Source: MWEI01 sp964600235
GTDB lineage: Bacteria; Desulfobacterota; Desulfomonilia; UBA1062
Assembly: GCA_964600235.1 (NCBI GenBank)
Contig: CAZRIV010000007.1
Coordinates: forward strand, 62,001 to 126,000
DNA length: 64,000 bases
Direction: 5' to 3'
The position numbers and the translations under genes are program-made. Each line of letters begins with the position of its first letter. Position 1 is the first letter of the stretch. Below the pieces are notes generated by a model. The model worked only from the letters and a program-made list of their open reading frames with translations, was not told the origin of the DNA and did no database searches. Positions 37,921-45,603 of this stretch are shown here, piece by piece.

Positions 37921-38748
37921 ATGGCCCTGACTGAAGCCAGGAAACAGAAGGAAAAATATTTTCATGACCAACTACGTACAGTGTCTGAAGACATTCATGT
38001 TACAGATACACGATGGTCACCTGAGATGGAGAATACAATAAAAAATAATCCCATGTGGGCTAATATGAAATTTTACTCCATCGAAAGACAAAGCCGGAAC
38101 ATGGTGTTAACTTGGTATAATGAGAACTGCAAAGGGAAAAGAGTATTGGATTACTGCTGCGGCAACGGTGCCGACAGCATTATTATCGCCCAAAATGGCG
38201 CTGCAGGAGTGATCGGTATTGACATATCGGAAGTATCAATAGACAACTGCAAGAAGTTAGCAAAACAAAACAAGTTAGAAAGCATTGCATCCTTCCAGGT
38301 CCAAGATGCTGAACATACAGGATTTGAAGATAATTCCTTTGATATCATTACCGAATATGGTTGCCTGCACCATCTTGATTTAGATAAAGCCTTTGCTGAA
38401 TTGAGCAGGATTTTAAAGCCTGAAGGAAAAATCATATGCAATGAAAGCTTGGGGCATAATCCAATTATCCATTTATATAGAAAACTCACATCTCATCTGA
38501 GGACGGAGTGGGAACTCGAGCATATAATCCGCAAGCCTCAGTTTAAGGTGGCAGAAAAATATTTTGATGGTATAGAGCTTCATTTCTATCACCTGTTTAC
38601 TTTGTTCGGCGTACCCTTTCGAAATACTGCCATATTCCCACGCTTGTTAAGCATGCTTGAAAAGATAGATAACATCGTGTTGAATTTGCCTTTAATCCAG
38701 TGGCAGGCTTGGCAAGTTGTCTTCATCTTATCTAAACCAAAACAATAA
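37921..38748 (+). CDS. Class I SAM-dependent methyltransferase
   Basis: 275 residues with VLDYCCGNGADSIIIAQNGA as motif I, VIGIDISEVSIDNCKK as motif II and FDIITEYGCLHHLDLDKAFAELSRILKPEGKIIC in pieces as motifs III-IV, typical of the methyltransf_11/31 groups. GAGGGAAAG is the ribosome site. It lies 9 bp after the glycosyltransferase. The third of four methyltransferases in the island. Target unknown. Confidence 0.75.
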   Translation: MALTEARKQKEKYFHDQLRTVSEDIHVTDTRWSPEMENTIKNNPMWANMKFYSIERQSRNMVLTWYNENCKGKRVLDYCCGNGADSIIIAQNGAAGVIGIDISEVSIDNCKKLAKQNKLESIASFQVQDAEHTGFEDNSFDIITEYGCLHHLDLDKAFAELSRILKPEGKIICNESLGHNPIIHLYRKLTSHLRTEWELEHIIRKPQFKVAEKYFDGIELHFYHLFTLFGVPFRNTAIFPRLLSMLEKIDNIVLNLPLIQWQAWQVVFILSKPKQ

Positions 38749-38753
38749 TCCTG

Positions 38754-39461
38754 TTGAAAATCGAGCGAGATCAATTGTCATTGCTGAATGAAGGTCTGAA
38801 GGCCGGTGGTGCACCAATTATGTGGACGCGCGCAGTGCTTGAGGCACTACCGAAGATGCAAAGTGTGGCACCAGAAGGCAGCTTTGTGCTGGAAATGGGC
38901 TATGGAGATGGTCTGCTGAGCTGTTTTCTATGCAGGGAATTGGGGTGGCAATTGGTAGGATTAGACATCGATCCCGAGGCACAGAAATGTGCAAAAAATA
39001 ATGCAGCTAAGTATGGAATGGATGGACAAATTGAATTTTTGTGCTACGTGCCGGAAAATATCAGGGACCACAAAGGCCAATACGATGCGGTATTCATAAA
39101 AACAGTTCTCTATAATTCCAAAACTCTTGAAGAATATGGCACATGGCTAGACTGGATCTCATCTGTACTTAAGCCTGGCGGCGTCCTTATTAACTTCGAA
39201 ACAGGGCGTGCTAGTAAGTTGATGCAGTTGTATCGACGGCTACGAAAACGAAGCTATACGGACTTGTGTCTCTATACCAGAGCTGAAGAAAATCTTTACA
39301 ATGAAAGGTTCAGAGTCCTGTATCGCAAATATTATGGAGGTTGGAGTCAATTTCTTGCGCCGTTTCAAAGAGTATATCAATATGCATATCGCATAGAGGA
39401 GGCACTACGTCCAGGAGACGCGGACAACTGCTTCATCGTGAGCGTCATAATGGAAAAATGA
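38754..39461 (+). CDS. Class I SAM-dependent methyltransferase (TTG start)
   Basis: 235 residues from TTG 38754, five bases after the preceding stop, with no strong ribosome site; translation is probably coupled. FVLEMGYGDGLLSCFLC is motif I and LVGLDIDPEAQKCAKNNAAKYG motif II in part. A WLDWISSVLKPGGVLINFETGR stretch (split: SSVLKPGGVLINFE) covers motif IV. The mid-chain has basic residues, which suit an acidic or lipid-linked substrate. The fourth methyltransferase in succession from 35126. Confidence 0.7.
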   Translation: MKIERDQLSLLNEGLKAGGAPIMWTRAVLEALPKMQSVAPEGSFVLEMGYGDGLLSCFLCRELGWQLVGLDIDPEAQKCAKNNAAKYGMDGQIEFLCYVPENIRDHKGQYDAVFIKTVLYNSKTLEEYGTWLDWISSVLKPGGVLINFETGRASKLMQLYRRLRKRSYTDLCLYTRAEENLYNERFRVLYRKYYGGWSQFLAPFQRVYQYAYRIEEALRPGDADNCFIVSVIMEK

Positions 39462-39511
39462 TACTAGAAACACATTCGCCGTGAACTCTTGAACCGATAA
39501 TCAAAAGTATC

Positions 39512-40117
39512 TTGTATCCCTATTTAACAAAACGAATATTTGACATTGTTTGCTGTGCTGCAGGCATGGTTATTCTGAGCCCGATCTTCATATGGATCTC
39601 CTGGCGCATCCATCGCGAAGACCACGGCCCCATATTCTACCGCGGCGAGCGCACGGGCCTGCACGGCAAGCCGTTCCGCATCTTCAAGTTCCGGACCATG
39701 GTGGTGGATGCCGAGAAGCTGGGGGCATCATCCACATCTGACGACGATGCGCGGATCACCCGGATCGGGAAATTTCTTCGCAGATATAAGCTTGACGAAC
39801 TCCCTCAGCTCATTAATGTATTAACTGGAGATATGAGCCTTGTCGGTCCCCGGCCCGAGGTGAAGAAATTCACCGACCTCTATACGGACGAGGAGAAGTC
39901 GATCCTTTCCGTCAAGCCCGGGATCACCGACTGGGCATCCATCTGGAATCCCGACGAGGGGGCCATGCTGGCAGGCAGCACCGACCCTGACCGGGACTAC
40001 CTCGAAAAGATACGGCCTCAAAAGATACGGCTTCAACTGAAATATGTGCGGGAAAGGTCTTTCTGGACAGACATCAGGATCATACTCCTGACCTTGAAGA
40101 CCATCATGATCAAGTAG
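39512..40117 (+). CDS. Undecaprenyl-phosphate sugar phosphotransferase, PglC/WcaJ-type (mosaic gene)
   Basis: 201 residues from TTG 39512. It starts KRIFDIVCCAAGMVILSPIF (re-entrant helix), then FRIFKFRTMVVDAEK, KLDELPQLINVLTGDMSLVGPRP in parts and SVKPGITDWASIWNPDE. Such enzymes prime repeat-unit synthesis. The first 100 bases are AT-rich like the island and the rest is GC-rich, with a short AT-leaning patch around 39775-39840, suggesting that recombination occurred inside the gene. GPRP and catalytic DE motifs are intact, so the mosaic is probably functional. Confidence 0.85.
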   Translation: MYPYLTKRIFDIVCCAAGMVILSPIFIWISWRIHREDHGPIFYRGERTGLHGKPFRIFKFRTMVVDAEKLGASSTSDDDARITRIGKFLRRYKLDELPQLINVLTGDMSLVGPRPEVKKFTDLYTDEEKSILSVKPGITDWASIWNPDEGAMLAGSTDPDRDYLEKIRPQKIRLQLKYVRERSFWTDIRIILLTLKTIMIK

Positions 40118-40142
40118 CGACAGCAGTGTATAGGGAGATAGG

Positions 40143-41120
40143 ATGAGAGACTCTGCCGCATTTTTACTAAACCTTTTCAGGATGATGGTCCGGATACGCA
40201 CCTTTGAGGAGAGCCTGGTGGAGTCTATCCTCAGCGGTGAAATCCACACGCCCTGCCATCTCTGCAGCGGCCAGGAGGCTGTTGCCGTGGGGCTGTGCGC
40301 CACCCTTCAAAAAACCGACTACATCTTCGGGCACCACCGCTCCCATGGCCATTTCCTGGCAAAGGGGGGCTCCATGAAGGCGCTGGCCGCAGAGGTCTAT
40401 TGCCGGGAAGCCGGCTGTTCTAGGGGCCGCGGGGGCTCCATGCACCTCGTCGACACGGATTCGGGCATGCTGGGTTCGGCGCCCATCGTGGCCGGGACCA
40501 TCCCCCTGGCAGTCGGGGCGGCCCTGGCCTCTTCCATCAGGAAGGACACCCGGGTGACGGTGAGCTTTTTCGGCGACGGCGCCACCAGCGAAGGGGGGCT
40601 GTACGAATGCCTGAACTTCGCCTCCCTGAAAAAACTCCCCATCATCTTTGCCTGCGAGAACAACCTCTATGCGACCCACCTGCCCATCAGGGAATACCGC
40701 GTGGACCTGGAAATCGCAAAGATCGCCGAGCCATGGGGCATACCCACGCACTGCGTTGACGGAAACGACGTGCTGCAGGTCTACGATGCCGGCATGCAGG
40801 CGGTTCAGGCATGCCGCAGCGGCTGCGGGCCGGTGTTCATGGAGTTCAGGACCTATCGCCTCCGGGGCCATGTGGGCCCGGACGACAACATCCAGGGCTT
40901 CCACACGGACATCAGGCCCGCCGAAGAGATCGCCCTGTGGCGGAAGAAGGACCCCATCATGAACCTTGAGCGGTACCTCACACAGGAGCGCCTGGTTGAA
41001 GGACACATCCTCGAGGCCATCAGGAAAGAGGCGGCCCAGGAGGTTCTCAAGGCCAGGGCCTTCGCCAGGAGAAGCCCGTATCCGAACCATAAGGAGATGA
41101 CCAGATATGTCTTCGCATAG
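40143..41120 (+). CDS. Thiamine-diphosphate E1 alpha subunit-like protein
   Basis: 325 residues. MMVRIRTFEESLVESILSG is the usual E1 alpha start; GHHRSHGHFLAKGGS and GRGGSMHLVD are cofactor-channel motifs, and GDG at 144-146 to NN at 173-174 is the thiamine-diphosphate and Mg site. Family: pyruvate/acetoin/branched-chain 2-oxoacid dehydrogenase alpha. No lipoyl E2 or E3 gene is near; instead it overlaps E1 beta and then aminotransferases within a glycan locus. It may act on a ketosugar or short keto acid in making an unusual branched sugar or substituent. The reaction is unknown. Confidence 0.8.
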   Translation: MRDSAAFLLNLFRMMVRIRTFEESLVESILSGEIHTPCHLCSGQEAVAVGLCATLQKTDYIFGHHRSHGHFLAKGGSMKALAAEVYCREAGCSRGRGGSMHLVDTDSGMLGSAPIVAGTIPLAVGAALASSIRKDTRVTVSFFGDGATSEGGLYECLNFASLKKLPIIFACENNLYATHLPIREYRVDLEIAKIAEPWGIPTHCVDGNDVLQVYDAGMQAVQACRSGCGPVFMEFRTYRLRGHVGPDDNIQGFHTDIRPAEEIALWRKKDPIMNLERYLTQERLVEGHILEAIRKEAAQEVLKARAFARRSPYPNHKEMTRYVFA

Positions 41121-42117
41121 AATGCTGTCCTACAGCCTGGCCATCAACGAGGCCCTCCACCAGATGATGGATCTGGACGCAGGCGTCTTTCTCATGGGGC
41201 AGGGGGTGAAAAGCCCCTGGTATTTAGCCAATGCGGCCAGGGGCCTCCTGGAGAGGTTCGGCGCCCAGCGGGTGATCGACACGCCCGTGTCCGAGAACGG
41301 CATCACCGGCGCGGCCGTGGGCGCTGCCCTCGCAGGCATGAAACCCGTCGTGGTCCACCCCAGGATGGACTTCATGCTCTATGCCCTGGACCCCATCGTC
41401 AACCAGGCCGCAAACTGGTTCACCATGACAGGCGGCCGCTCAAACGTCCCCGTGGTTTTCTGGGGCATCATCAACAGGCACGGCGAGCAGGCTGCCCAGC
41501 ACTCCCAGGCCCTTCACGGGATCTTTGCCCATGTCCCGGGCCTCAAGGTGGTCATGCCTGCCACGGCCTACGATGCCAAAGGGCTCCTGATCTCGGCCAT
41601 CGAGGACCCGAACCCGGTGGTGTTCGTGGACGAACGCATGCTCTACCGCATGGAGGAACCGGTGCCCGAGGATATTTACCGCGTGGAGATCGGAAAGGCC
41701 TGCGTGCGCCGCCCGGGCGCCGACGTGACCATTGCGGCGGTTTCCCTCATGGTCCACGAGGCCATGCAGGCCTCCTTCGAGCTTGCAGACAAAGGGGTGG
41801 ATGCGGAGGTCATCGACCTCAGGACCGTCAAACCCCTTGATACGGACCTGATCGTATCCTCGGTAAAAAAGACCGGCAGGCTGGTCATTGCCGATGTGGG
41901 GTGGCAGTCCTTCGGCATTTCGGCCGAAGTCGCCACGCTGGTCTCAGAGAAGGCCTTTGACGCCCTGAAGGCACCCATCGTGCGCGTCGCCCTGCCCGAC
42001 TGCCCTGCCCCTGCAAGCAGGGCCCTGGAGGATGGATATTATCCGGGGGCATATGACATCGTTCAGGCGGTTCAAGAGATCTCACAGGGAATCGGGAGAG
42101 TATGGCGTATAGGGTGA
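41107..42117 (+). CDS. Thiamine-diphosphate E1 beta subunit-like protein
   Basis: 336 residues overlapping the alpha gene by 14 bases, so the two are coupled. VIDTPVSENGITGAAVGAALAG is the pyrimidine-domain signature of transketolase-like beta subunits, HSQALHGIFAHVPGLKVVMPAT the characteristic active-site stretch (shown split: HSQALH ... PGLKVVMP), and VIDLRTVKPLDTDLIVSSVKKTG the C-terminal domain. Subunit stoichiometry would be alpha2beta2. It carries no lipoyl or E2-binding extension visible at either end. Complex with the product of 40143 inferred. Confidence 0.8.
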   Translation: MSSHRMLSYSLAINEALHQMMDLDAGVFLMGQGVKSPWYLANAARGLLERFGAQRVIDTPVSENGITGAAVGAALAGMKPVVVHPRMDFMLYALDPIVNQAANWFTMTGGRSNVPVVFWGIINRHGEQAAQHSQALHGIFAHVPGLKVVMPATAYDAKGLLISAIEDPNPVVFVDERMLYRMEEPVPEDIYRVEIGKACVRRPGADVTIAAVSLMVHEAMQASFELADKGVDAEVIDLRTVKPLDTDLIVSSVKKTGRLVIADVGWQSFGISAEVATLVSEKAFDALKAPIVRVALPDCPAPASRALEDGYYPGAYDIVQAVQEISQGIGRVWRIG

Positions 42118-43226
42118 AGTTTGTCGAGCCGGCAAAGCTCTACGGGATGATCAAGGCAGAGCTCGACGCCGCCTATTTCGCCGTGATGGAAAAGGGCGAC
42201 CTCATCGACCGGTCCCAGCTGAGAAGTTTCGAAAAGAACCTGGCCGCTTTCGTGGGCACAAGGTATGCCGTGGGCCTGAACAGCGGCTACGACGCCCTGC
42301 ACGTGTCGCTGCGGGCGGCCGGGATCGGCCCGGGCGACGAGGTGATCGTGCCGGCCCACACCTTTGTGGCCACCTGTTCGGCAGTGGTGAACGCCGGCGC
42401 AAAGCCGGTGCTGGTGGATGTAGGCAAAGACTTCAACATATGCTGCGACAGGATCGAGGATGCCATCACCCCCAGGACGCGGGGGATCATCCCCGTGCAC
42501 CTGAGCGGGTACATGGCGGACATGGTCAGGGTGATGGATATCGCCCGGAGGCACGGGCTCGTCGTCGTGGAAGACGCCTGCCAGAGCCTCGGTTCGAGCA
42601 TGCTCGACCCCGGCACGGGACAAAGAAAGATGGCGGGCGCATGGGGCCTGACGGGCTGCTGGAGCTTCTACCCCTTCAAGATCCTGGGCGGCTACGGCGA
42701 CGGCGGGGCCATCACCACAAACGACCCGGAGGTGGCCCTTTTTGCCACGCGCATGCGCTACAACGGGGAAGACCGGCAGACAGGGGAATACCACGGGCAC
42801 GGCTTCACGTGCCTCCTGGACAACATGCAGGCGGCCTTTCTCGATGTGAAGCTCGCATACCTTCCCGAATGGATCATCAGGCGCAAGGCCATTGCCCGGC
42901 GTTATCACGACGCCCTCTTCGACCTGGACGACCTCCTGCTGCCTTGCTATGACGACCCGAGGCGGGACCATGTGTATCAGAACTACACCCTGCGCTCGGT
43001 TCAGGGGGACGAGTTCTCCGACTTCATGAAGGCGGCCGGGGTGGAGGTGTTGACACAGTTCCGCAAACCCTACTACCGTCATCAGGCCCTGAATCTCAAG
43101 GACAGAGGCTTCCCCGAGACAGAGGCCCTGAGCCGCGAGGTGTGCTCGCTTCCCCTGAGCGTGGAGCTTGACGACGCAGAGGTGGAGTACGTCATCGAAA
43201 CGGTGCGGAAGTTTTATGGAAAATAA
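42102..43226 (+). CDS. DegT/DnrJ/EryC1-family sugar aminotransferase
   Basis: 374 residues. Start FVEPAKLYGMIKAELDAAYF, then GLNSGYDALHVSLRAAGIGPGDEVIVPAHTFVA (in parts), VEDACQSLGS and the PLP lysine in WSFYPFKILGGYGDGGA. This matches the VioA/FdtB group that aminates ketosugars. It overlaps the E1 beta gene by 16 bases, a strong sign that the thiamine enzyme and the aminotransferase handle one pathway. Substrate presumably a nucleotide-linked ketosugar such as that made by the dehydratase at 46880. Not the same enzyme as that at 8162. Confidence 0.85.
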   Translation: MAYRVKFVEPAKLYGMIKAELDAAYFAVMEKGDLIDRSQLRSFEKNLAAFVGTRYAVGLNSGYDALHVSLRAAGIGPGDEVIVPAHTFVATCSAVVNAGAKPVLVDVGKDFNICCDRIEDAITPRTRGIIPVHLSGYMADMVRVMDIARRHGLVVVEDACQSLGSSMLDPGTGQRKMAGAWGLTGCWSFYPFKILGGYGDGGAITTNDPEVALFATRMRYNGEDRQTGEYHGHGFTCLLDNMQAAFLDVKLAYLPEWIIRRKAIARRYHDALFDLDDLLLPCYDDPRRDHVYQNYTLRSVQGDEFSDFMKAAGVEVLTQFRKPYYRHQALNLKDRGFPETEALSREVCSLPLSVELDDAEVEYVIETVRKFYGK

Positions 43227-43253
43227 CAGCGCCACGAAAGGATTATTTCAACC

Positions 43254-44411
43254 ATGACCAGGCAGTTGAGCGAGCGGCACCAGTGGGTTTTGCAGTCGGA
43301 GATAAGGAACATGTCCATCGAGTGCGAGCGCATGGGCGGGGTAAACCTCTCCCAGGGCGTGTGCGACACGCCGACGCCTGCCGTGGTGATCCAGGGGGCC
43401 AAGGAGGCCATGGACCAGGGCACGAACACCTACACCCACTACGCCGGCCTGATTGAGCTTCGCGAGGCCATAGCAGCCAAGCAGCGGCGTTTCACCGGCC
43501 TGGACATTGATCCTCAAAGCGAGGTCATTGTCAGCGCCGGGACCACCGGGGTCTTTTACTGTGCCTGCCTGGCCCTGCTGAACCCTCTTGACGAGGTGAT
43601 CCTGTTCGAGCCGTTCTACGGCTACCACGTGAACACCCTGGAGGCCACCGGGGCGGTCCCCCGGTATGTGCGGATGCTCCCGCCCCACTGGTCCTTTTCC
43701 CTTGAGGACCTCGAGCGGGCCGTAACGCCCCGCACCAAAGGGATCATGGTCAACTCCCCGGCCAACCCGTCCGGAAAGGTCTTCTCGCGCAGCGAGCTCG
43801 AGCTGGTTGCAGACTTTGCCCAGAGGCACGACCTGTTCGTCTTCACCGACGAGATCTACGAGCACTTCCTCTACGACGGCAACGCGCATATCCCGCCCAT
43901 GACCCTGCCGGGCATGCGGGAGCGGACCATCACCATCTCCGGCGTCTCCAAGAGCTTCAGCGTCACGGGCTGGCGGGTGGGGTACTGCATATGCTCCGAA
44001 CGCTGGAGCCGGACCATCGGCCATTTCAACGACCTGGTGTATGTCTGCGCGCCCGCGCCGCTGCAGATCGGCGTGGCCAGGGGGCTCCTCGAGCTGCAGG
44101 ACGACTATTACCGCGGCCTGGAAACGCAGTACTCTCTCAAGCGCGAAAAGATATGCGCAGCCCTTGCCCGCTCCGGGCTGACACCCATCGTGCCCGGGGG
44201 GGCCTACTATGTGCTGGCAGACATATCGCGGCTGCCCGGGACGGACAGCAAGGAGCGGGCCATGTACCTGCTGCACAAGACCGGCGTGGCATGCGTTCCG
44301 GGAAAGGCCTTTTACCACGACGGCTCGGGAGAGGGGCTCGCCCGGTTCTGTTTTGCAAAGGAAGACCCCATCCTCGACGAGGCCTGCCGCAGGCTTGAAG
44401 GACTGGGGTGA
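43254..44411 (+). CDS. Class I/II PLP-dependent aminotransferase, aspartate-aminotransferase type
   Basis: 385 residues. It has VNLSQGVCDTPTPAVV at the start, VNSPANPSGKVFSRSELE, FTDEIYEHFLYDG and the PLP lysine in SGVSKSFSVTGWRVGYC, all typical of fold type I, subgroup I-gamma aminotransferases (kynurenine/aspartate-like). Unlike the DegT neighbour it should act on a free amino or keto acid. Its place 27 bp after the sugar aminotransferase suggests that it supplies an amino donor or forms an amino-acyl substituent; this is speculation. Confidence 0.8.
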   Translation: MTRQLSERHQWVLQSEIRNMSIECERMGGVNLSQGVCDTPTPAVVIQGAKEAMDQGTNTYTHYAGLIELREAIAAKQRRFTGLDIDPQSEVIVSAGTTGVFYCACLALLNPLDEVILFEPFYGYHVNTLEATGAVPRYVRMLPPHWSFSLEDLERAVTPRTKGIMVNSPANPSGKVFSRSELELVADFAQRHDLFVFTDEIYEHFLYDGNAHIPPMTLPGMRERTITISGVSKSFSVTGWRVGYCICSERWSRTIGHFNDLVYVCAPAPLQIGVARGLLELQDDYYRGLETQYSLKREKICAALARSGLTPIVPGGAYYVLADISRLPGTDSKERAMYLLHKTGVACVPGKAFYHDGSGEGLARFCFAKEDPILDEACRRLEGLG

Positions 44412-44563
44412 TCGGACGGCACAGAATTGGCATTGATTTTCCCGGCGCAAGGGATATAATGTAGGCTCACAAGGGCGCATCTCGAGAACTTACCCCCAAG
44501 GCAGGCATGTGGCCGGGACGTGATAACGTACTGGTCCCAGAAGTATTTAAGAGGAGCAGGTCC

Positions 44564-44881
44564 ATGAAGCTGATGACGAGCTGGAAAACGGCACTGGTCG
44601 TGTTGAGCATATTTGCCTTTACCATGGTTTTCCTGCCCGGTCTTACCTCAGGGGCCCTTGCCGCCGACACGGCGGCCCCGAGCGATCCGGGCGCCGAAAC
44701 GGGTGCCGCAGGCGAAGCAACCGTCGAAGGGGCCGGTGCTGCCGGCTCTGCAGGGGGCGCCGCCGCGCTTGCAGGCCTCTCGGCCGGCACGGTTGCAGCA
44801 GGCGTATTCGTCCTGGCGGGTGGCATAGCCATCATCGCCGCATCCAACGACGGGGACTCGTCATCCACGTCGCACCACTGA
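44564..44881 (+). CDS. Small secreted Gly/Ala-rich protein of unknown function
   Basis: 105 residues from ATG 44564, with AAGAGGAGCAG 3-13 bases upstream. A signal peptide (WKTALVVLSIFAFTMVFLP ... SGALA) ends near residue 34. What follows is low-complexity Ala/Gly/Thr (GAAGEATVEGAGAAGSAGGAA), a hydrophobic segment GTVAAGVFVLAGGIAIIAA and a short Asp/Ser/Thr tail ending in HH. This resembles a pattern of small exported proteins seen beside exopolysaccharide genes, possibly with a membrane or fibre-forming role. I cannot name it. A strong terminator follows immediately. Confidence 0.65.
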   Translation: MKLMTSWKTALVVLSIFAFTMVFLPGLTSGALAADTAAPSDPGAETGAAGEATVEGAGAAGSAGGAAALAGLSAGTVAAGVFVLAGGIAIIAASNDGDSSSTSHH

Positions 44882-44894
44882 ATCATTATCCATC

Positions 44895-44932
44895 AAGGGG
44901 CTGAAAACAGACCATGTTTTCAGCCCCTTCTC
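44895..44932 (+). terminator. Rho-independent terminator after the small secreted protein
   Basis: A 14-bp perfect stem (AAGGGGCTGAAAAC at 44895-44908 with its complement at 44916-44929), 7-base loop, then TCTCTG. It ends the transcription unit that starts upstream at 30007 or 40143, and separates it from the gene at 45022. Confidence 0.7.
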
Positions 44933-45021
44933 TGTGATGACACCCGTGAATGGCATTTATCCTCTTCTTGAACGTCTCATCTTGGGGCAGAAGGCTCGTG
45001 GCCGCGTGAGGGCCTCATAAA

Positions 45022-45543
45022 ATGCGCCGCGCCGTAATCGTACACCCTGCAATAATGTACAGGTCTTTTTTGCCCGTTATTTTGGTTCTTGCCCTTTGCC
45101 TGCCTTCGGGTATATGTGCGCAGGAGATCAGCCCTGAGACGGACTCCATCCTGACCACGGCGGATTCCCTGTTCAAATCCATGCACAAAAGGGAGTATGC
45201 GCGCATATGGGAACTTCTCTCGGAGGCATCGAGAAACACCATCGTGCAGGATACCTTTGAGGCAATAAAGGGCAAGGGGGGTCAGTGCCCGGCAGAGCGG
45301 ATAAGCGCGGATTTCTCCAGGGGTGATACCATCTCAAAGGCATACTGGGATGCCTTTTTACAGAGGTTCAGCCCTGACATGATATTGAATCAGAGCACGT
45401 GGGAAATGGAATCCATAAAGGACGGGAGCGCAGACATCAGAATAACGTATAAAAAAGCCCGGCACCCTGCTATTTTAAGGATGTTCAAAGAGGGCGGCTC
45501 GTGGAAGGTGGGGCTGACCGAGTCCTTCTGGACGAGGAAATAG
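45022..45543 (+). CDS. Secreted protein of unknown function
   Basis: 173 residues from ATG 45022; ATG 45055 gives the cleaner signal peptide MYRSFLPVILVLALCLPSGICAQ. The mature part has a helical region with MHKREYARIWELLSEASRN and a C-terminal half of alternating strands (WEMESIKDGSADIRITYKK), ending GGSWKVGLTESFWTRK. The pattern LW-x-LLS followed by KDGSADI...GGSWKVGL resembles NTF2-like or DUF4878-like lipoprotein folds, but I do not recognise a specific family. It has no lipobox. It is located between polysaccharide genes and may be an accessory periplasmic protein. Confidence 0.6.
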   Translation: MRRAVIVHPAIMYRSFLPVILVLALCLPSGICAQEISPETDSILTTADSLFKSMHKREYARIWELLSEASRNTIVQDTFEAIKGKGGQCPAERISADFSRGDTISKAYWDAFLQRFSPDMILNQSTWEMESIKDGSADIRITYKKARHPAILRMFKEGGSWKVGLTESFWTRK

Positions 45544-45603
45544 CGTGAATGCGGGTATGTCTTGACGTGATTTTATCACCCTTTTATTCCGAAGGAGTGG
45601 CTT

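Larger units (their letters stand above)
29900..39600. other. AT-rich island inside the polysaccharide locus
   Basis: Base use changes sharply after the YjbH gene: from about 29900 to about 39600 coding DNA is dominated by A/T-ending codons and long A or T runs, while both sides are GC-rich. The island carries a second flippase and polymerase, glycosyltransferases, methyltransferases and a kinase-like gene. The right edge falls inside the phosphosugar transferase gene at 39512. No integrase, insertion sequence or tRNA is found at either edge, which favours homologous replacement of a serotype-like cassette over site-specific insertion. Confidence 0.7.
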
